Part shown: in pieces, positions 51,074 to 60,511 of the stretch | Layout: each line of letters begins with the position of its first letter | Numbering within the stretch: position 1 is the stretch's first letter | NCBI RefSeq assembly: GCF_003390845.1 | Contig: NZ_QMEK01000005.1 | Span: 1 to 64,000, forward strand | Direction: 5' to 3' | From: Tropicimonas sp. IMCC34043 | GTDB taxonomy: Bacteria; Pseudomonadota; Alphaproteobacteria; Rhodobacterales; Rhodobacteraceae | DNA: 64,000 bases | The notes under the pieces: model-generated | Databases searched by the model: none | Seen by the model: only the letters and a program-made list of their open reading frames with translations | Told to the model about the DNA's origin: nothing | Translations under genes and position numbers: made by a program

Positions 51074-51898
51074 TCAGTCTTTCGCGTCGCGCAGGGCAAT
51101 CCAGTCGTGGTCGGGATGGTTCTGGAACCGCCAGGCCCGGCGCGGGCCGGCCATGACATTGAGGTAATACATGTCATAGCCATAGGGCGCGGCGCAGGGA
51201 TGATGGCCGCGCGGCACCAGCACGACGTCGTGGTTCGATACACTCAACGTCTCGTCAAGGCTGCCATCCTCGGTAAAGACCCGCTGGTGGCCATAGCCCT
51301 GCGCCGGGTTGAGCCGGTGATAATAGGTCTCTTCCAGATAGGTCATGTTGGGAAAGTCGTCCTCGTCGTGGCGGTGCGGCGGATAGGACGACCAGTTGCC
51401 CTGCGGCGTGAAGACCTCGGTCACCAGCAGGCTGTCGGCAACGTCGAGTTCTTCCATCGCAATGGGGTGGATGAAGCGCGTGTTGGCCCCCTTGCCACGG
51501 GTCACGCGCGCGGGCTGCGGCAGCACACGGGCAGGGTGCAGACCCCGCCCCGGGGCGCTGCAGACCGCCAGCGTGCAGTCGGTGACCGCCTCGGCCGACC
51601 AGTCGGCGTCGTTCGGCACATAGACGCTGTGGGGCGCCAGCCCCTCGAAGACGTCCATCCGTTCGCCCTGCACCCCGAAATCCTCGCCCGCGGCCTTGAT
51701 CGCGGCCTTGCCTTCGACCAGCACGAGGATCGCCTCGCGGTCGCCGGTGGCCTCGGACACGATCTCGCCCGCCGTCAGCCGATAGAGACCGAAGCCAACA
51801 TAGGCCCAGTCGGGCGACAGCGGCCCACCGGCCACGGCAACGGTGATGTCGTGAACCTTGCCGGTTGTCCCCGAGGGCTTGCGCAGCAGTTCGTTCAT
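51074..51898 (-). CDS. iolB: 5-deoxy-glucuronate isomerase IolB
   Basis: This 274-residue bicupin enzyme isomerises 5-deoxy-D-glucuronate to 2-deoxy-5-keto-D-gluconate in myo-inositol breakdown. The metal-binding cupin residues are in YPPHRHDEDDFPNMTYLEETYYH, and a further His lies in PRGHHPCAAPYGYDMYYLNV (both split here only by description; 51180-51390). It overlaps iolE by four bases and is the last gene of the inositol operon. Confidence 0.93.
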   Translation of the reverse strand: MNELLRKPSGTTGKVHDITVAVAGGPLSPDWAYVGFGLYRLTAGEIVSEATGDREAILVLVEGKAAIKAAGEDFGVQGERMDVFEGLAPHSVYVPNDADWSAEAVTDCTLAVCSAPGRGLHPARVLPQPARVTRGKGANTRFIHPIAMEELDVADSLLVTEVFTPQGNWSSYPPHRHDEDDFPNMTYLEETYYHRLNPAQGYGHQRVFTEDGSLDETLSVSNHDVVLVPRGHHPCAAPYGYDMYYLNVMAGPRRAWRFQNHPDHDWIALRDAKD

Positions 51899-52791
51899 GT
51901 CAGACCCACCTCCTTGGCAATCTCGCGCAGGGTTGCGAATCCAAGGCTTTGGAACGCAAAGGGCTCGTGGATTTCGGGATCCTGCTCGGCCTCGATCACG
52001 ATCCAGCCGTCATAGCCTGCGTCCTTCAGGATCTGCAGGCAGGGGGTGAAATCGACGCCGCCGTCGGTATCGCCCGGCACGGTGAAGACGCCGGCGCGCA
52101 CCCCGTCCATGAACGAAAGCCCCTGTTCGCGCACCTGCCGCATCACGTCGGGGCGGACGTTCTTGGCGTGGAAATGGCTGACCCTGTCGGCATGACGTCG
52201 CAACACCGGCGCCGGGTCCTCGCCGTTTGCGCCGAAATAGCAATGCCCGGTGTCGAACAGCAGCCGCGTCGCAGGACCGGTCGCCGCCATGAAGGCGTCG
52301 ATTTCCGCGGGCGTTTCGACCACCGTTCCCATGTGGTGGTGATAGACCAGCGCGATGCCCTGGGCGGCGCAGAACGCGGCCAGCGCCTCGACCTTGGCGC
52401 CGAAATCCGTCATCGCCTCGGGGCTCAGCACCGGGCTTTGCGACAGCGGCACCTGCAGACCCTGGATCGAATTCGAGGTCTCGCAGACGATACAGACCTT
52501 GCAGTCGTTGTGGCGCAGCTTGTCGAGATGGGACTGGATTGCCGCCTGCTCGGCCTCGACAGGCTGGGTCAGCAGGTTCAGCGAATACCAGCCCGAGATG
52601 AACCGCAGGCCATAGCCACCCAGCAACTGTTTCAGTTCCTCGGGATCGTCAGGCCAGCGATGGCCGTTCTCGATCCCGTCAAAGCCGATGTCGGCGGCAT
52701 CCTCGAGGATCTGTGCGGTCGGGATATGGGCGCCAAGGCTCTGGTCGTCGTCGTTTGCCCAGGCGATGGGGTTGGTTCCAAAAAGGATCAT
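51895..52791 (-). CDS. iolE: Inosose dehydratase IolE
   Basis: This 298-residue xylose-isomerase-like TIM barrel enzyme dehydrates scyllo-inosose (2-keto-myo-inositol) to a diketone, the second step of inositol catabolism. Family marks are the N-terminal FGTNPIAWANDDDQSLGAHI, YHHHMGTVVETPAEID, LLFDTGHCYFG and HFHAKNVRPDV, which carry the metal ligands. The start is the ATG at 52791, eight bases after the iolD stop. Order in the operon is iolC-iolD-iolE-iolB. Confidence 0.93.
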   Translation of the reverse strand: MILFGTNPIAWANDDDQSLGAHIPTAQILEDAADIGFDGIENGHRWPDDPEELKQLLGGYGLRFISGWYSLNLLTQPVEAEQAAIQSHLDKLRHNDCKVCIVCETSNSIQGLQVPLSQSPVLSPEAMTDFGAKVEALAAFCAAQGIALVYHHHMGTVVETPAEIDAFMAATGPATRLLFDTGHCYFGANGEDPAPVLRRHADRVSHFHAKNVRPDVMRQVREQGLSFMDGVRAGVFTVPGDTDGGVDFTPCLQILKDAGYDGWIVIEAEQDPEIHEPFAFQSLGFATLREIAKEVGLT

Positions 52792-52799
52792 GGTGCTTC

Positions 52800-54632
52800 T
52801 CAGTTGAGGGCGCGGTCGCGGATCTGGCGTTCGTATTCGGCACGCGCGGCGGCGACCGCGTCGCGGGTCGAAACCTCGGGCACCGCCACGTCCCACCAGT
52901 GACCGCCATGGGGCGTCGAGGGATAGGGATCGGTGTCTATCACGATCACATAGGGGCCTCGGACCTCGGCGCGCCGTGCGAGCGCCTGTTCCAGTTCGGC
53001 AATCGTGCTGACGTGGACCGCGGTCGCGCCCATGCTGGCGGCGTGGGCGGCAAAGTCAATGTGGCTTGGGGTCTCATGGCGGGTGTGGTCGAGCAGATTG
53101 TTGAACTCTGCCCCGCCGGTCGCCATCTGCAGCCGGTTGATGCAGCCAAAGCCGCGGTTGTCGGTCAGGAGCACGGTCAGGTCGATCCCCAGCATCGCCG
53201 CTGTCGCCATTTCGGAATTGGCCATCATGTAGCTGCCGTCGCCCAGCATGCAGATCACGTCGCGGTCGGGTTCGGCCATCTTGATGCCGATGGCGCCGGC
53301 GATCTCGTACCCCATGCAGGAATAACCGTATTCCATGTGATAGGCCCCCGCCCTCGGCGCCTTCCACAGCTTGTGCAGCTCGCCCGGCATGGTGCCGGCG
53401 GCGCACATCACGACGGTGTCGGGGCCCGCAGCGCGCTGTGCGGCACCGATCACCTGGCTGTCGCTCGGCAGGGCGTTGTGTTCGCCCTCGGGTGCATCGG
53501 TCAGCGGATCGACCGCGGCGAACCAGTCGGCCTTCAGTCCCGGATCGGGGGGCGCGACGCGGTGGCCGCCCAGAACCGCGGTCAGTGCCTGAAGCCCCTC
53601 GCGCGCATCGGCCTGCAGCGGCATCGCGCCGTGTTTCATCGCGTCATGGGCTGCCACATTCAGGCTGATCAGACGCCGGACCGGGTTGCGGAACAGCGCC
53701 CACGAGCCGGTGGTGAAATCCTGAAACCGGGTGCCGACGCCCAGCACCAGATCGGCCTCGGCGCAGACGATATTGGCCGAACTCGCCCCCGTCACCCCGA
53801 CGGGGCCGAGGTTCAGCGGATGATCCCACGGCAGCGCCGACTTGCCGGCCTGGCTTTCCACCACCGGAATGCCATGCGCCTCGGCAAAATCCTGCAGGTC
53901 CCGCGCCGCGTCGGAATAATGCACGCCGCCGCCGGCCACGATCACCGGGCGGGTTGCGGCACGGACCGCCTCGGCCACCCGCGCCAGCTCGCCCGCATCG
54001 GGGCGCACCCGGCGCCGGTGCCAGACCCGAGGCGCGAAGAAATCCACGGGCCAGTCATGCGCCTCGGCCTGCACGTCCTGGCAGAGCGCCAGCGTCACCG
54101 GCCCGCAATCGGCCGGGTCGGTCATGGTCGCAAAGGCTCGCGGCAGCGCGGACAGAAGCTGTTCGGGCCGCATGATCCGGTCGAAATAGCGGCTGACCGG
54201 CCGGAAGCAGTCGTTGACCGTCATCGTGCCGTCGCCGAAATCCTCGAGCTGCTGCAGCACCGGGTCGGGGCCGCGGCCGGCAAAGACATCGCCGGGCAGG
54301 AACAGCACGGGCAGGCGGTTGACATGGGCAAGGGCTGCCGCGGTGACCATATTGGTCGCCCCCGGCCCGATCGAGGAGGTCACGGCCATCGCCCGCCGCC
54401 GCCCCGATTGCTTGGCAAAGGCGATGGCCGCATGTGCCATGGTCTGTTCGTTCTGCCCCCGATAGGTCGGAAACTCATCGCCCGCGCCATGCAGCGCCTC
54501 ACCCAGCCCCGCCACATTGCCATGGCCGAAGATCGCCCAGCAACCGGCCAGAAACGGCGCGCCGTCCTCGGTCATCTGGACGGAAAGATAGCGCACCAGC
54601 GCCTGCGCCATGGTCAGTCTGATCGTATTCAT
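52800..54632 (-). CDS. iolD: 3D-trihydroxycyclohexane-1,2-dione hydrolase IolD
   Basis: This 610-residue thiamine-diphosphate enzyme opens the ring of trihydroxycyclohexanedione to give 5-deoxy-glucuronate. The activating Glu region is in the N-terminal third, and the ThDP motif reads MLGDGSYMMANSEMATAAML, with Asn in LLTDNRGFGC. The ATG at 54632 follows GGAGG and overlaps the iolC stop by four bases. Confidence 0.94.
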   Translation of the reverse strand: MNTIRLTMAQALVRYLSVQMTEDGAPFLAGCWAIFGHGNVAGLGEALHGAGDEFPTYRGQNEQTMAHAAIAFAKQSGRRRAMAVTSSIGPGATNMVTAAALAHVNRLPVLFLPGDVFAGRGPDPVLQQLEDFGDGTMTVNDCFRPVSRYFDRIMRPEQLLSALPRAFATMTDPADCGPVTLALCQDVQAEAHDWPVDFFAPRVWHRRRVRPDAGELARVAEAVRAATRPVIVAGGGVHYSDAARDLQDFAEAHGIPVVESQAGKSALPWDHPLNLGPVGVTGASSANIVCAEADLVLGVGTRFQDFTTGSWALFRNPVRRLISLNVAAHDAMKHGAMPLQADAREGLQALTAVLGGHRVAPPDPGLKADWFAAVDPLTDAPEGEHNALPSDSQVIGAAQRAAGPDTVVMCAAGTMPGELHKLWKAPRAGAYHMEYGYSCMGYEIAGAIGIKMAEPDRDVICMLGDGSYMMANSEMATAAMLGIDLTVLLTDNRGFGCINRLQMATGGAEFNNLLDHTRHETPSHIDFAAHAASMGATAVHVSTIAELEQALARRAEVRGPYVIVIDTDPYPSTPHGGHWWDVAVPEVSTRDAVAAARAEYERQIRDRALN

Positions 54633-56536
54633 GCGTCGGCCTCCTCTCGTGCCCGCGCCTCGTCCCAGACGCGGCAGAGATCGGCGAAGATCGCCCGCAT
54701 CTGTTCGACCGCGTCCGCGTCGGCCAGCTCGCCCGCCATCCAGCGGCGGGCGACATCGCCAAAGATCGTGCGGCCGACCGCGAAACCCTTGACCAGAGAA
54801 TGCCGAGAGGCCAGCGCAAAACTTGCCGCCAGCGCTGCGCGCGACGCATCGAGCCCCAGAACGACGATGCCGCGGGTGTGCGGATCGTGCGCCTCGATGG
54901 CCGCACAAGCCGCCGTCCAGGCCGCATCGCTGTCGAAAGGTTCAAGCTTCCACCAGTCCGGATAAATGCCCGCGGCATAGACCCGTTCGACGATCGTTGC
55001 CGTTGTGGCATCGTTCACCGGGCCGACTTTCGAAGGAATGACCTCGAGCAGGAATTCGAGCCGGTTGCGCCGGCTGGCGGCAAACAGCCGTTGCAGCGTG
55101 GCAAGCTGTTCCTGCCACAGCGTGTCGGGGTCGTCGGGATGGCAGAAACACAGGCATTTCACGACATGCTCGGCCGGCCATTCCTGCAACCCGCCCAGAT
55201 CGGGGCCAAGTTCGGGTTCGAGCGTCAGCGGTCGCGACCCCGGCCATTCGACCGGCCGGCCGATCCACAACCCCTGCCCCGCCGACCGCCACAGCGCCTC
55301 GCGTCCGAACCGGCTGTCGCAAAGCAGGCCAAAGCCGGGGCGACCGCCTGCCACCGCCAGCGCGGCATCGAGGCAAAGCTGTTTGAAGGCGCCGATCTTC
55401 TGCGGCGTCGCGCCGGGAACATCCTCGAACTGAGCCCGGTGGTCGAAGGCAAAGACTTTCATGCTGGACCATGTGCCCTTGCGGTTCGTCGACCAGTGGA
55501 TCTGTTCAAGTGCTGCATCGTTGCGCAGATCGGGCCGGACAGTCCCCCGTTTGAGGAAGAACTGCAGTTCCTCCCACGAGGGATAGGACGGCGTGCAGCC
55601 ATGGCGGCTGACCGCAAAGGCGCCGCAGGCATTGGCATAGGTCAGCGCGGTCGTCCAATCCTCGTCGTCGAGCCAGCCCTTCAGCAGCCCGCCCATGAAG
55701 CCGTCGCCCGCGCCAAGCACGTTGAACACCTCGATCGGAAACCCCGGGCCGCTTTCGCCGTCGTCAAGGCTATCGGGGATCGGTCCCGAAAACGCCGTGG
55801 CGCCCATCGGCCCGCGTTTGCAGACGAGCGTCGCGTCAGACACCGCCCGCACTGCCCGCAGCGCCGCAATCGTATCGGTCGTGCCGCCCGCGATATGGAA
55901 CTCCTCCTCGGTGCCGACGATCAGATCGAACAGATGCAGCGTCGATTGCAGTTTCGCCGTCACGGCCCCCGAGGCGATGAAGCGCGCCTCGCCCGCGCCG
56001 TGGCCCGCAAGCCCCCAGAGGTTCGGCCGATAGTCGATGTCGAGCGCGGTGCGAAGCCCGCCCTCGCGCGCCAGCCGCAGCGCCTTCAGCGTCGCCGCCT
56101 CGACCTGCGGGTGGCTCAGATGCGTGCCCGAGGCCACAACCGCGCGCGCCTCGGCGATGAAGGCGGGGTCGATGTCGTCCTCGCAGAGGCCCATGTCGGC
56201 GCAGTTGTCGCGATAGAAGATCAGCGGGAACTGCGACTGGTCGCGGATCCCCAGCAGAACCAGCGCGGTCAGCCGCTCGGGGTCGGTGATGACGCCGCGG
56301 GTATCGACACCCTCGCGCGCCAGTTGTTCGCGGATGAACCGGCCCATGTGTTCGTCGCCAACCCGGGTGATGACGGCCGTCCGCAACCCCAGCCGGGCGG
56401 CGCCGGCGGCGGTATTGGTGGGCGATCCCCCGATGTATTTGTCGAAGGACCGCATGTCCTCCAGCCGCCCGCCGACCTGCCCGCCATAGAGGTCGACGGA
56501 AGACCGGCCGATCGTGATCACATCAAGCGTCTTCAT
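54629..56536 (-). CDS. iolC: 5-dehydro-2-deoxygluconokinase IolC fused to a DUF2090 domain
   Basis: This 635-residue two-domain protein has an N-terminal PfkB kinase (about 1-320: [16 protein letters not shown] and the catalytic [13 protein letters not shown]) that phosphorylates 2-deoxy-5-keto-gluconate. The C-terminal DUF2090 domain (about 330-635) has an aldolase-like TIM barrel pattern. No separate iolJ aldolase is in the window, so the DUF2090 part may supply that activity; this is inference. It overlaps iolD and the upstream ABC ATPase by four bases each, so the operon is tightly coupled. Confidence 0.92.
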   Translation of the reverse strand: MKTLDVITIGRSSVDLYGGQVGGRLEDMRSFDKYIGGSPTNTAAGAARLGLRTAVITRVGDEHMGRFIREQLAREGVDTRGVITDPERLTALVLLGIRDQSQFPLIFYRDNCADMGLCEDDIDPAFIAEARAVVASGTHLSHPQVEAATLKALRLAREGGLRTALDIDYRPNLWGLAGHGAGEARFIASGAVTAKLQSTLHLFDLIVGTEEEFHIAGGTTDTIAALRAVRAVSDATLVCKRGPMGATAFSGPIPDSLDDGESGPGFPIEVFNVLGAGDGFMGGLLKGWLDDEDWTTALTYANACGAFAVSRHGCTPSYPSWEELQFFLKRGTVRPDLRNDAALEQIHWSTNRKGTWSSMKVFAFDHRAQFEDVPGATPQKIGAFKQLCLDAALAVAGGRPGFGLLCDSRFGREALWRSAGQGLWIGRPVEWPGSRPLTLEPELGPDLGGLQEWPAEHVVKCLCFCHPDDPDTLWQEQLATLQRLFAASRRNRLEFLLEVIPSKVGPVNDATTATIVERVYAAGIYPDWWKLEPFDSDAAWTAACAAIEAHDPHTRGIVVLGLDASRAALAASFALASRHSLVKGFAVGRTIFGDVARRWMAGELADADAVEQMRAIFADLCRVWDEARAREEADA

Positions 56537-57324
56537 ACCGTGCCCCCAAGGCTGCCCTCAAGCTCGACCAGCTCCTGGCCACCTGCCATCATGTCCTGCA
56601 ACTCCTCGGGGCTGATCTGGCCGCGCTGTGCCGTGCCAAGCGTCCGGCCCCGGTTCAGCACCGTGAACCGGTCCCCCACCGCCATCGCATGGCGCACGTT
56701 ATGGGTGATGAAGACGATGCCGATCCCCTTCTTGCGGACCTTGTCGATGGTGGACAGCACGTTGGCGGTCTGGCGCACACCGAGCGCCGAGGTCGGTTCG
56801 TCGAGGATCAGCACCTTGGCCCCGAAGTGCACCGCGCGGGCAATGGCGACGGTCTGCCGCTCGCCCCCCGACAGGGTGCCGACCGCCTGCGAGGGCTCGC
56901 GCAGGTTGATGCCCATCCGGCGCATCTCGTCCATCGTGATCCGGGACGCGGCCTTGAGATCGAAAAACCGGAACGGCCCCACCTTCTTCTCGGGCTCGCG
57001 ACCCATGAAGAAATTGCGCGTCACGCTCATCAGCGGGATCATCGCAAGGTCCTGATAGACGGTGGCGATCCCGGCCTCCATCGCGTCGCGCGGACTGTCG
57101 AAATTCATCCGCTTGCCTTCGAACAGGATCTCGCCCGCGGTCGGCTTGTGCACCCCCGACATGGTCTTGATGAAGGTCGACTTGCCGGCGCCGTTGTCAC
57201 CCAGCAGGCAATGGCATTCGCCCGGGCGGACATCGAAACTGACCCCGTTCAGCGCGATCACCGGACCGAAGTGCTTCTTGATGCCGCGCATCTCGATGAT
57301 CGGGTCATGGTCATAGACGGCCAT
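56533..57324 (-). CDS. Inositol-type ABC transporter ATP-binding protein (single ATPase domain)
   Basis: This 263-residue ATPase has Walker [10 protein letters not shown], signature [14 protein letters not shown] and Walker [13 protein letters not shown]. It is a CUT2-class ATPase but has one nucleotide-binding domain instead of the usual tandem pair of about 500 residues, so it should work as a homodimer. Its ATG shares one base with the permease stop (TGATG). It is placed between the permease and iolC. Confidence 0.9.
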   Translation of the reverse strand: MAVYDHDPIIEMRGIKKHFGPVIALNGVSFDVRPGECHCLLGDNGAGKSTFIKTMSGVHKPTAGEILFEGKRMNFDSPRDAMEAGIATVYQDLAMIPLMSVTRNFFMGREPEKKVGPFRFFDLKAASRITMDEMRRMGINLREPSQAVGTLSGGERQTVAIARAVHFGAKVLILDEPTSALGVRQTANVLSTIDKVRKKGIGIVFITHNVRHAMAVGDRFTVLNRGRTLGTAQRGQISPEELQDMMAGGQELVELEGSLGGTV

Positions 57325-58421
57325 CAGCGTTCTCCCGTGATCATGCGGCGGATATAGGTGTTCAGGATGACGGCAAGGATCAGGATCGAGCCGAGGAAGA
57401 CCCGGAACAACGAGCTTTCCGCGCCCGAGAAGAACAGCCCCTGCTGCACCACCCCGAAGATCAACGCGCCAAGCGCCGCGCCGATCACCGAGCCATAGCC
57501 GCCGGTCAGCAGTGCACCGCCAATGACGACGCAGATGATCGCCTCGAATTCCTTCAGCAGCCCGCGGTCTGCGGCGGCCGAGCCGAACTCCATCACCTGG
57601 CAGGTGGCGAAGACACAGGCGCAGAACGCCGTGAACATGAACATCAGCACCTTCACCCGCGCCACCGGCACGCCGACATAGCGCGCCGCCTGCGCGTCGC
57701 CGCCCGAGGCGAAGATCCAGTTGCCGAACTTGGTGTGGGTCAGAAGGATGTGGCCGAAGACGATCAGACCGAGCGCCCAGACGATCAGCATCGGAATACC
57801 GTCGATCACCGGCTGGCCCTCGCGGGCGCCACGGCTGAAGGTCCCGACCACACCGATCTGTGCCAGCCAGACGAACAACCCCTTGAACACCACGCCGCCA
57901 AAGACCGGCGCCAGCCAGTCGCCCTGCGCGGCGTCCTTGACCCCGCCGATGATGGTCTGGCGCGTGGTCAGGATCGACAGCCAGATGGTCAGCCCGCGCA
58001 GGATATAAAGGAACGCGAGCGTGACGATGAAGCTTGGCAGCCCGGTCTTGATCACCAGAAACCCGTTGATCGCACCGATGCAGATACAGATTGCAAAGGC
58101 CACGAGGATCGCGGCCCAGGTGGGCCAGCCCCATTGCACCGACAGGATGGCGATGACGATGCCGGCAAACCCGATCATCGACCCGACCGACAGGTCGAAC
58201 TCGCCTGCAATCATCAGCAGGCAGGCCCCGACCGCGATGACGGCAAATTGTGCCGACACCACGGTCCAGTTCATCACGCCCTGGGGCGCGAACATGCCGC
58301 TGTCGCCGGCAATCATTGCGAAGAAGGCGAAGACCAGGATGGCTCCGGCGATGGCACCCAGTTCCGGCCGGATCATGGCACGGCGAAGGGGCGAGACCTG
58401 CTTGATGCGCTCGTCCGTCAT
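57324..58421 (-). CDS. Inositol-type ABC transporter permease (CUT2)
   Basis: This 365-residue permease of the RbsC/XylH type has about ten hydrophobic segments and the conserved stretches [40 protein letters not shown] and [20 protein letters not shown]. The start ATG at 58421 has GAG nearby. A hairpin separates it from the binding protein gene, which could give more binding protein than permease. Inositol is inferred from the operon. Confidence 0.9.
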   Translation of the reverse strand: MTDERIKQVSPLRRAMIRPELGAIAGAILVFAFFAMIAGDSGMFAPQGVMNWTVVSAQFAVIAVGACLLMIAGEFDLSVGSMIGFAGIVIAILSVQWGWPTWAAILVAFAICICIGAINGFLVIKTGLPSFIVTLAFLYILRGLTIWLSILTTRQTIIGGVKDAAQGDWLAPVFGGVVFKGLFVWLAQIGVVGTFSRGAREGQPVIDGIPMLIVWALGLIVFGHILLTHTKFGNWIFASGGDAQAARYVGVPVARVKVLMFMFTAFCACVFATCQVMEFGSAAADRGLLKEFEAIICVVIGGALLTGGYGSVIGAALGALIFGVVQQGLFFSGAESSLFRVFLGSILILAVILNTYIRRMITGER

Positions 58422-58459
58422 TGCATTCTCGATTTTCTCGGGGGAAAGGCAGGAAACGC

Positions 58460-58480
58460 GGGGGCGAGCAAGCCGCCCCC
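58460..58480 (-). other. Intercistronic hairpin between binding protein and permease genes
   Basis: GGGGGCG and CGCCCCC form a perfect seven-base stem with a seven-base loop, 14 bases past the binding protein stop. Such hairpins after the first ABC gene often protect its mRNA or partly terminate. Confidence 0.5.
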
Positions 58481-58494
58481 GGTCGGTGAAGGGA

Positions 58495-59436
58495 TCAGCG
58501 GTAGGTGCCCGCCATTTCCTCGACCATGGCAATGTTGTCCTTGGTGATGAAACCCGGACCCGAGTTGACCGAATTGCTGGGGATCACGCCATAGCGGGAC
58601 AGGTTGGTCAGGAACACGACCGGCAGATAGCCCTGCAGGAAGGGCTGCTGGTCGATCGCGAAGTTGATCGTGCCGGCCTTGATCGCCTCGGAGATAGCCG
58701 AGGACAGATCGAAGGTGCCAAAGAAGACTTCGCCCGAGAGGCCCAGATCGTCGAGCGCCATGATCGTCGGTTCGGCCGAGTTCGGGCCCAGCGTCAGGAT
58801 GCCGTCGGTGTCGGGATTCGCCGTCAGATAGGCCTTCACCTTGTTCAGCACCTCGGTCGGATCCATGCCGGAATCGATCATGTGATTGCCAAGCTCGACC
58901 CCGATGGCATCGGCAAAGCCCTGGCAGCGTTCAACCGAGGCCGGATTGGTGATGTAGTGGTTCACGCAAAGGAAATCGGAGACGCCCGCGGCCTTGGCCT
59001 TCTCGCCGGCGCCAAAGCCGGCATCGTATTCGGGCTGACCCACATGCAGCAAGGCGCCAAGCGCCTTCGACTGCTCGATCGTGCCAGAGTTGACGGTGAT
59101 GACCGGAATACCCTGATCGACCGCCGAGCGGATCGGACCTTCGAGCACGTTGTAGTCGGCGATGGTCACGATGATGCCGTCGGCGTTCGAGGCGGTTGCC
59201 TGTTCGACGATGCGCGCCATGTCGGCCAGATCGCCGGTCGGCGGGTTGCGGTAATCGACCGTCACCTGCATCTGGTCGGCGGCAATTGCCAGCGCGTTCT
59301 TGATGGTGTTCCACCAGCTGTCGCTGTCGGGGGCATGGCTGATGAACACATAATGCTCATCCTGGGCCATCGCCGGCGCCACAAGGCCGGAAACGGCAAA
59401 CGCGGCCGCCGCGATGGCAGTCAGGGTCTTCTTCAT
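58495..59436 (-). CDS. Periplasmic sugar/inositol-binding protein
   Basis: This 313-residue family 4 (RbsB-like) binding protein has a signal peptide (MKKTLTAIAAAAFAVSGLVA, ending PAMA) and the conserved pattern ADGIIVTIADY, VITVNSG, GILTLGPNSAEPTIMALDD. It should capture inositol for the CUT2 permease. It is the first gene of the operon that runs to iolB. A GGAA-N6-TTCC operator lies 89-104 bases upstream of its start. Confidence 0.9.
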   Translation of the reverse strand: MKKTLTAIAAAAFAVSGLVAPAMAQDEHYVFISHAPDSDSWWNTIKNALAIAADQMQVTVDYRNPPTGDLADMARIVEQATASNADGIIVTIADYNVLEGPIRSAVDQGIPVITVNSGTIEQSKALGALLHVGQPEYDAGFGAGEKAKAAGVSDFLCVNHYITNPASVERCQGFADAIGVELGNHMIDSGMDPTEVLNKVKAYLTANPDTDGILTLGPNSAEPTIMALDDLGLSGEVFFGTFDLSSAISEAIKAGTINFAIDQQPFLQGYLPVVFLTNLSRYGVIPSNSVNSGPGFITKDNIAMVEEMAGTYR

Positions 59437-59524
59437 CGGTATCCTCCCAGATCCTTATTGGCGGGCCCGGAAGAAACCGAAGCCCCGCGTCACGACGGAA
59501 GCGGATTCGCTCCGCCCCGATATT

Positions 59525-59540
59525 TGGAATATTAATTCCA
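59525..59540. promoter_or_regulatory. GGAA-N6-TTCC operator (IolR type) upstream of the inositol operon
   Basis: TGGAATATTAATTCCA is a palindrome with perfect six-base arms and a four-base centre. The core GGAA-N6-TTCC is the motif described for RpiR-type IolR in rhizobia. It is AT-rich in a GC-rich background. Confidence 0.7.
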
Positions 59541-59567
59541 TTCAAACAGATTTCAACATGAAAAATT

Positions 59568-60389
59568 CTATACCGCAGCGCGGCGCGTTCCGATCGCGAC
59601 CGCAAGGGCCGTGGCAAGCGACAGTGTTGCCGACAACGACCGGAAGGCCCCGACGTCGATCTCGGACACCGACAATGCGATAACCCCCGGCAGCCGCAGC
59701 GGGCTGGTGCCAAAATCGGTGATCGCTATGACCGAAAGACCGCGGTCGATCGCCTCCTGGCTCATCGCGATGGTCTCGGTGCTGTAGGGCGAAAAGGTGA
59801 TGGCGATCACCACGTCGCCCTGCCGCATCGCATGGCGATGGTCGAGGTTGCCCGTACCGTCGTGCAAGATCGCCGGGATCTCCATTTTCTCGAAGGCATA
59901 GGCCAGATAGCTTGCAACCGAAAACGCCCGCCGGAAGCCGACGATATGAATCAACGGCGCCTCGGACAACACCGACACCGCCTCGTCCAGTGCCCGCGGA
60001 TCGACAGAGTTTACAAGTAATTCAAGTGATTTGTGACCGACATCGACAAATTCTGCCAGCAAGGACGCGGGACTGCCGGCACCGCGGCGGCGCAGGTTGT
60101 CAAGCCGCGTGGCATAGTCGGGCAACCGCGGCGAGAAGGCATCGCGAAACAGCCGCTGCATTTCGGAATAGCCGGAAAAGCCCAGAAGCTGGCAGAACCG
60201 CATCATTGCCGATGGCGGCACGCCCGCAGCCTCGGCGATCTGGGCCACGGTCGACACCGCGATCCTGTCGGAATGGGCGGAAAGGTATTCTGCGCACTGC
60301 CGCATACGCTTCGGCAGGTCGCCCGAGATCTCGTTCAGGCGATGCTCAAAGCCCTCGACAGTATCGGGTGCAACGATGATTCTGGTCAT
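59568..60389 (-). CDS. RpiR family regulator, probable IolR
   Basis: This 273-residue regulator has an N-terminal RpiR helix-turn-helix (VSTVAQIAEAAGVPPSAMMR, then FCQLLGFSGYSEMQRLFR) and a C-terminal SIS sugar-phosphate-binding domain (IHIVGFRRAFSVASYLAYAF, DVVIAITFSPYSTETIAM). The ATG at 60389 follows AGGAAAG. It stands between the inositol ABC operon and a divergent pair of dehydrogenases. Palindromes of the rhizobial IolR type lie in both flanking promoters, so it probably represses both units until an inositol intermediate accumulates. Confidence 0.88.
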   Translation of the reverse strand: MTRIIVAPDTVEGFEHRLNEISGDLPKRMRQCAEYLSAHSDRIAVSTVAQIAEAAGVPPSAMMRFCQLLGFSGYSEMQRLFRDAFSPRLPDYATRLDNLRRRGAGSPASLLAEFVDVGHKSLELLVNSVDPRALDEAVSVLSEAPLIHIVGFRRAFSVASYLAYAFEKMEIPAILHDGTGNLDHRHAMRQGDVVIAITFSPYSTETIAMSQEAIDRGLSVIAITDFGTSPLRLPGVIALSVSEIDVGAFRSLSATLSLATALAVAIGTRRAAV

Positions 60390-60457
60390 GAGCTTTCCTG
60401 CGCAGCGGGACACCGATCGGGCCGGCACAGAATGCCGTTGCACAAATCTAGCCTGAA

Positions 60458-60473
60458 TGGAATAAATCTTCCA
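60458..60473. promoter_or_regulatory. GGAA-N6-TTCC operator between rpiR and the dehydrogenase genes
   Basis: TGGAATAAATCTTCCA matches the operator in front of the ABC operon, with one arm mismatch. It lies 38 bases before the first dehydrogenase start and 69 bases before the regulator start, so it could control both. Confidence 0.65.
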
Positions 60474-60511
60474 ACCAAAAACGAACACGCGATTCGCAAG
60501 GGGAGGAGCCC

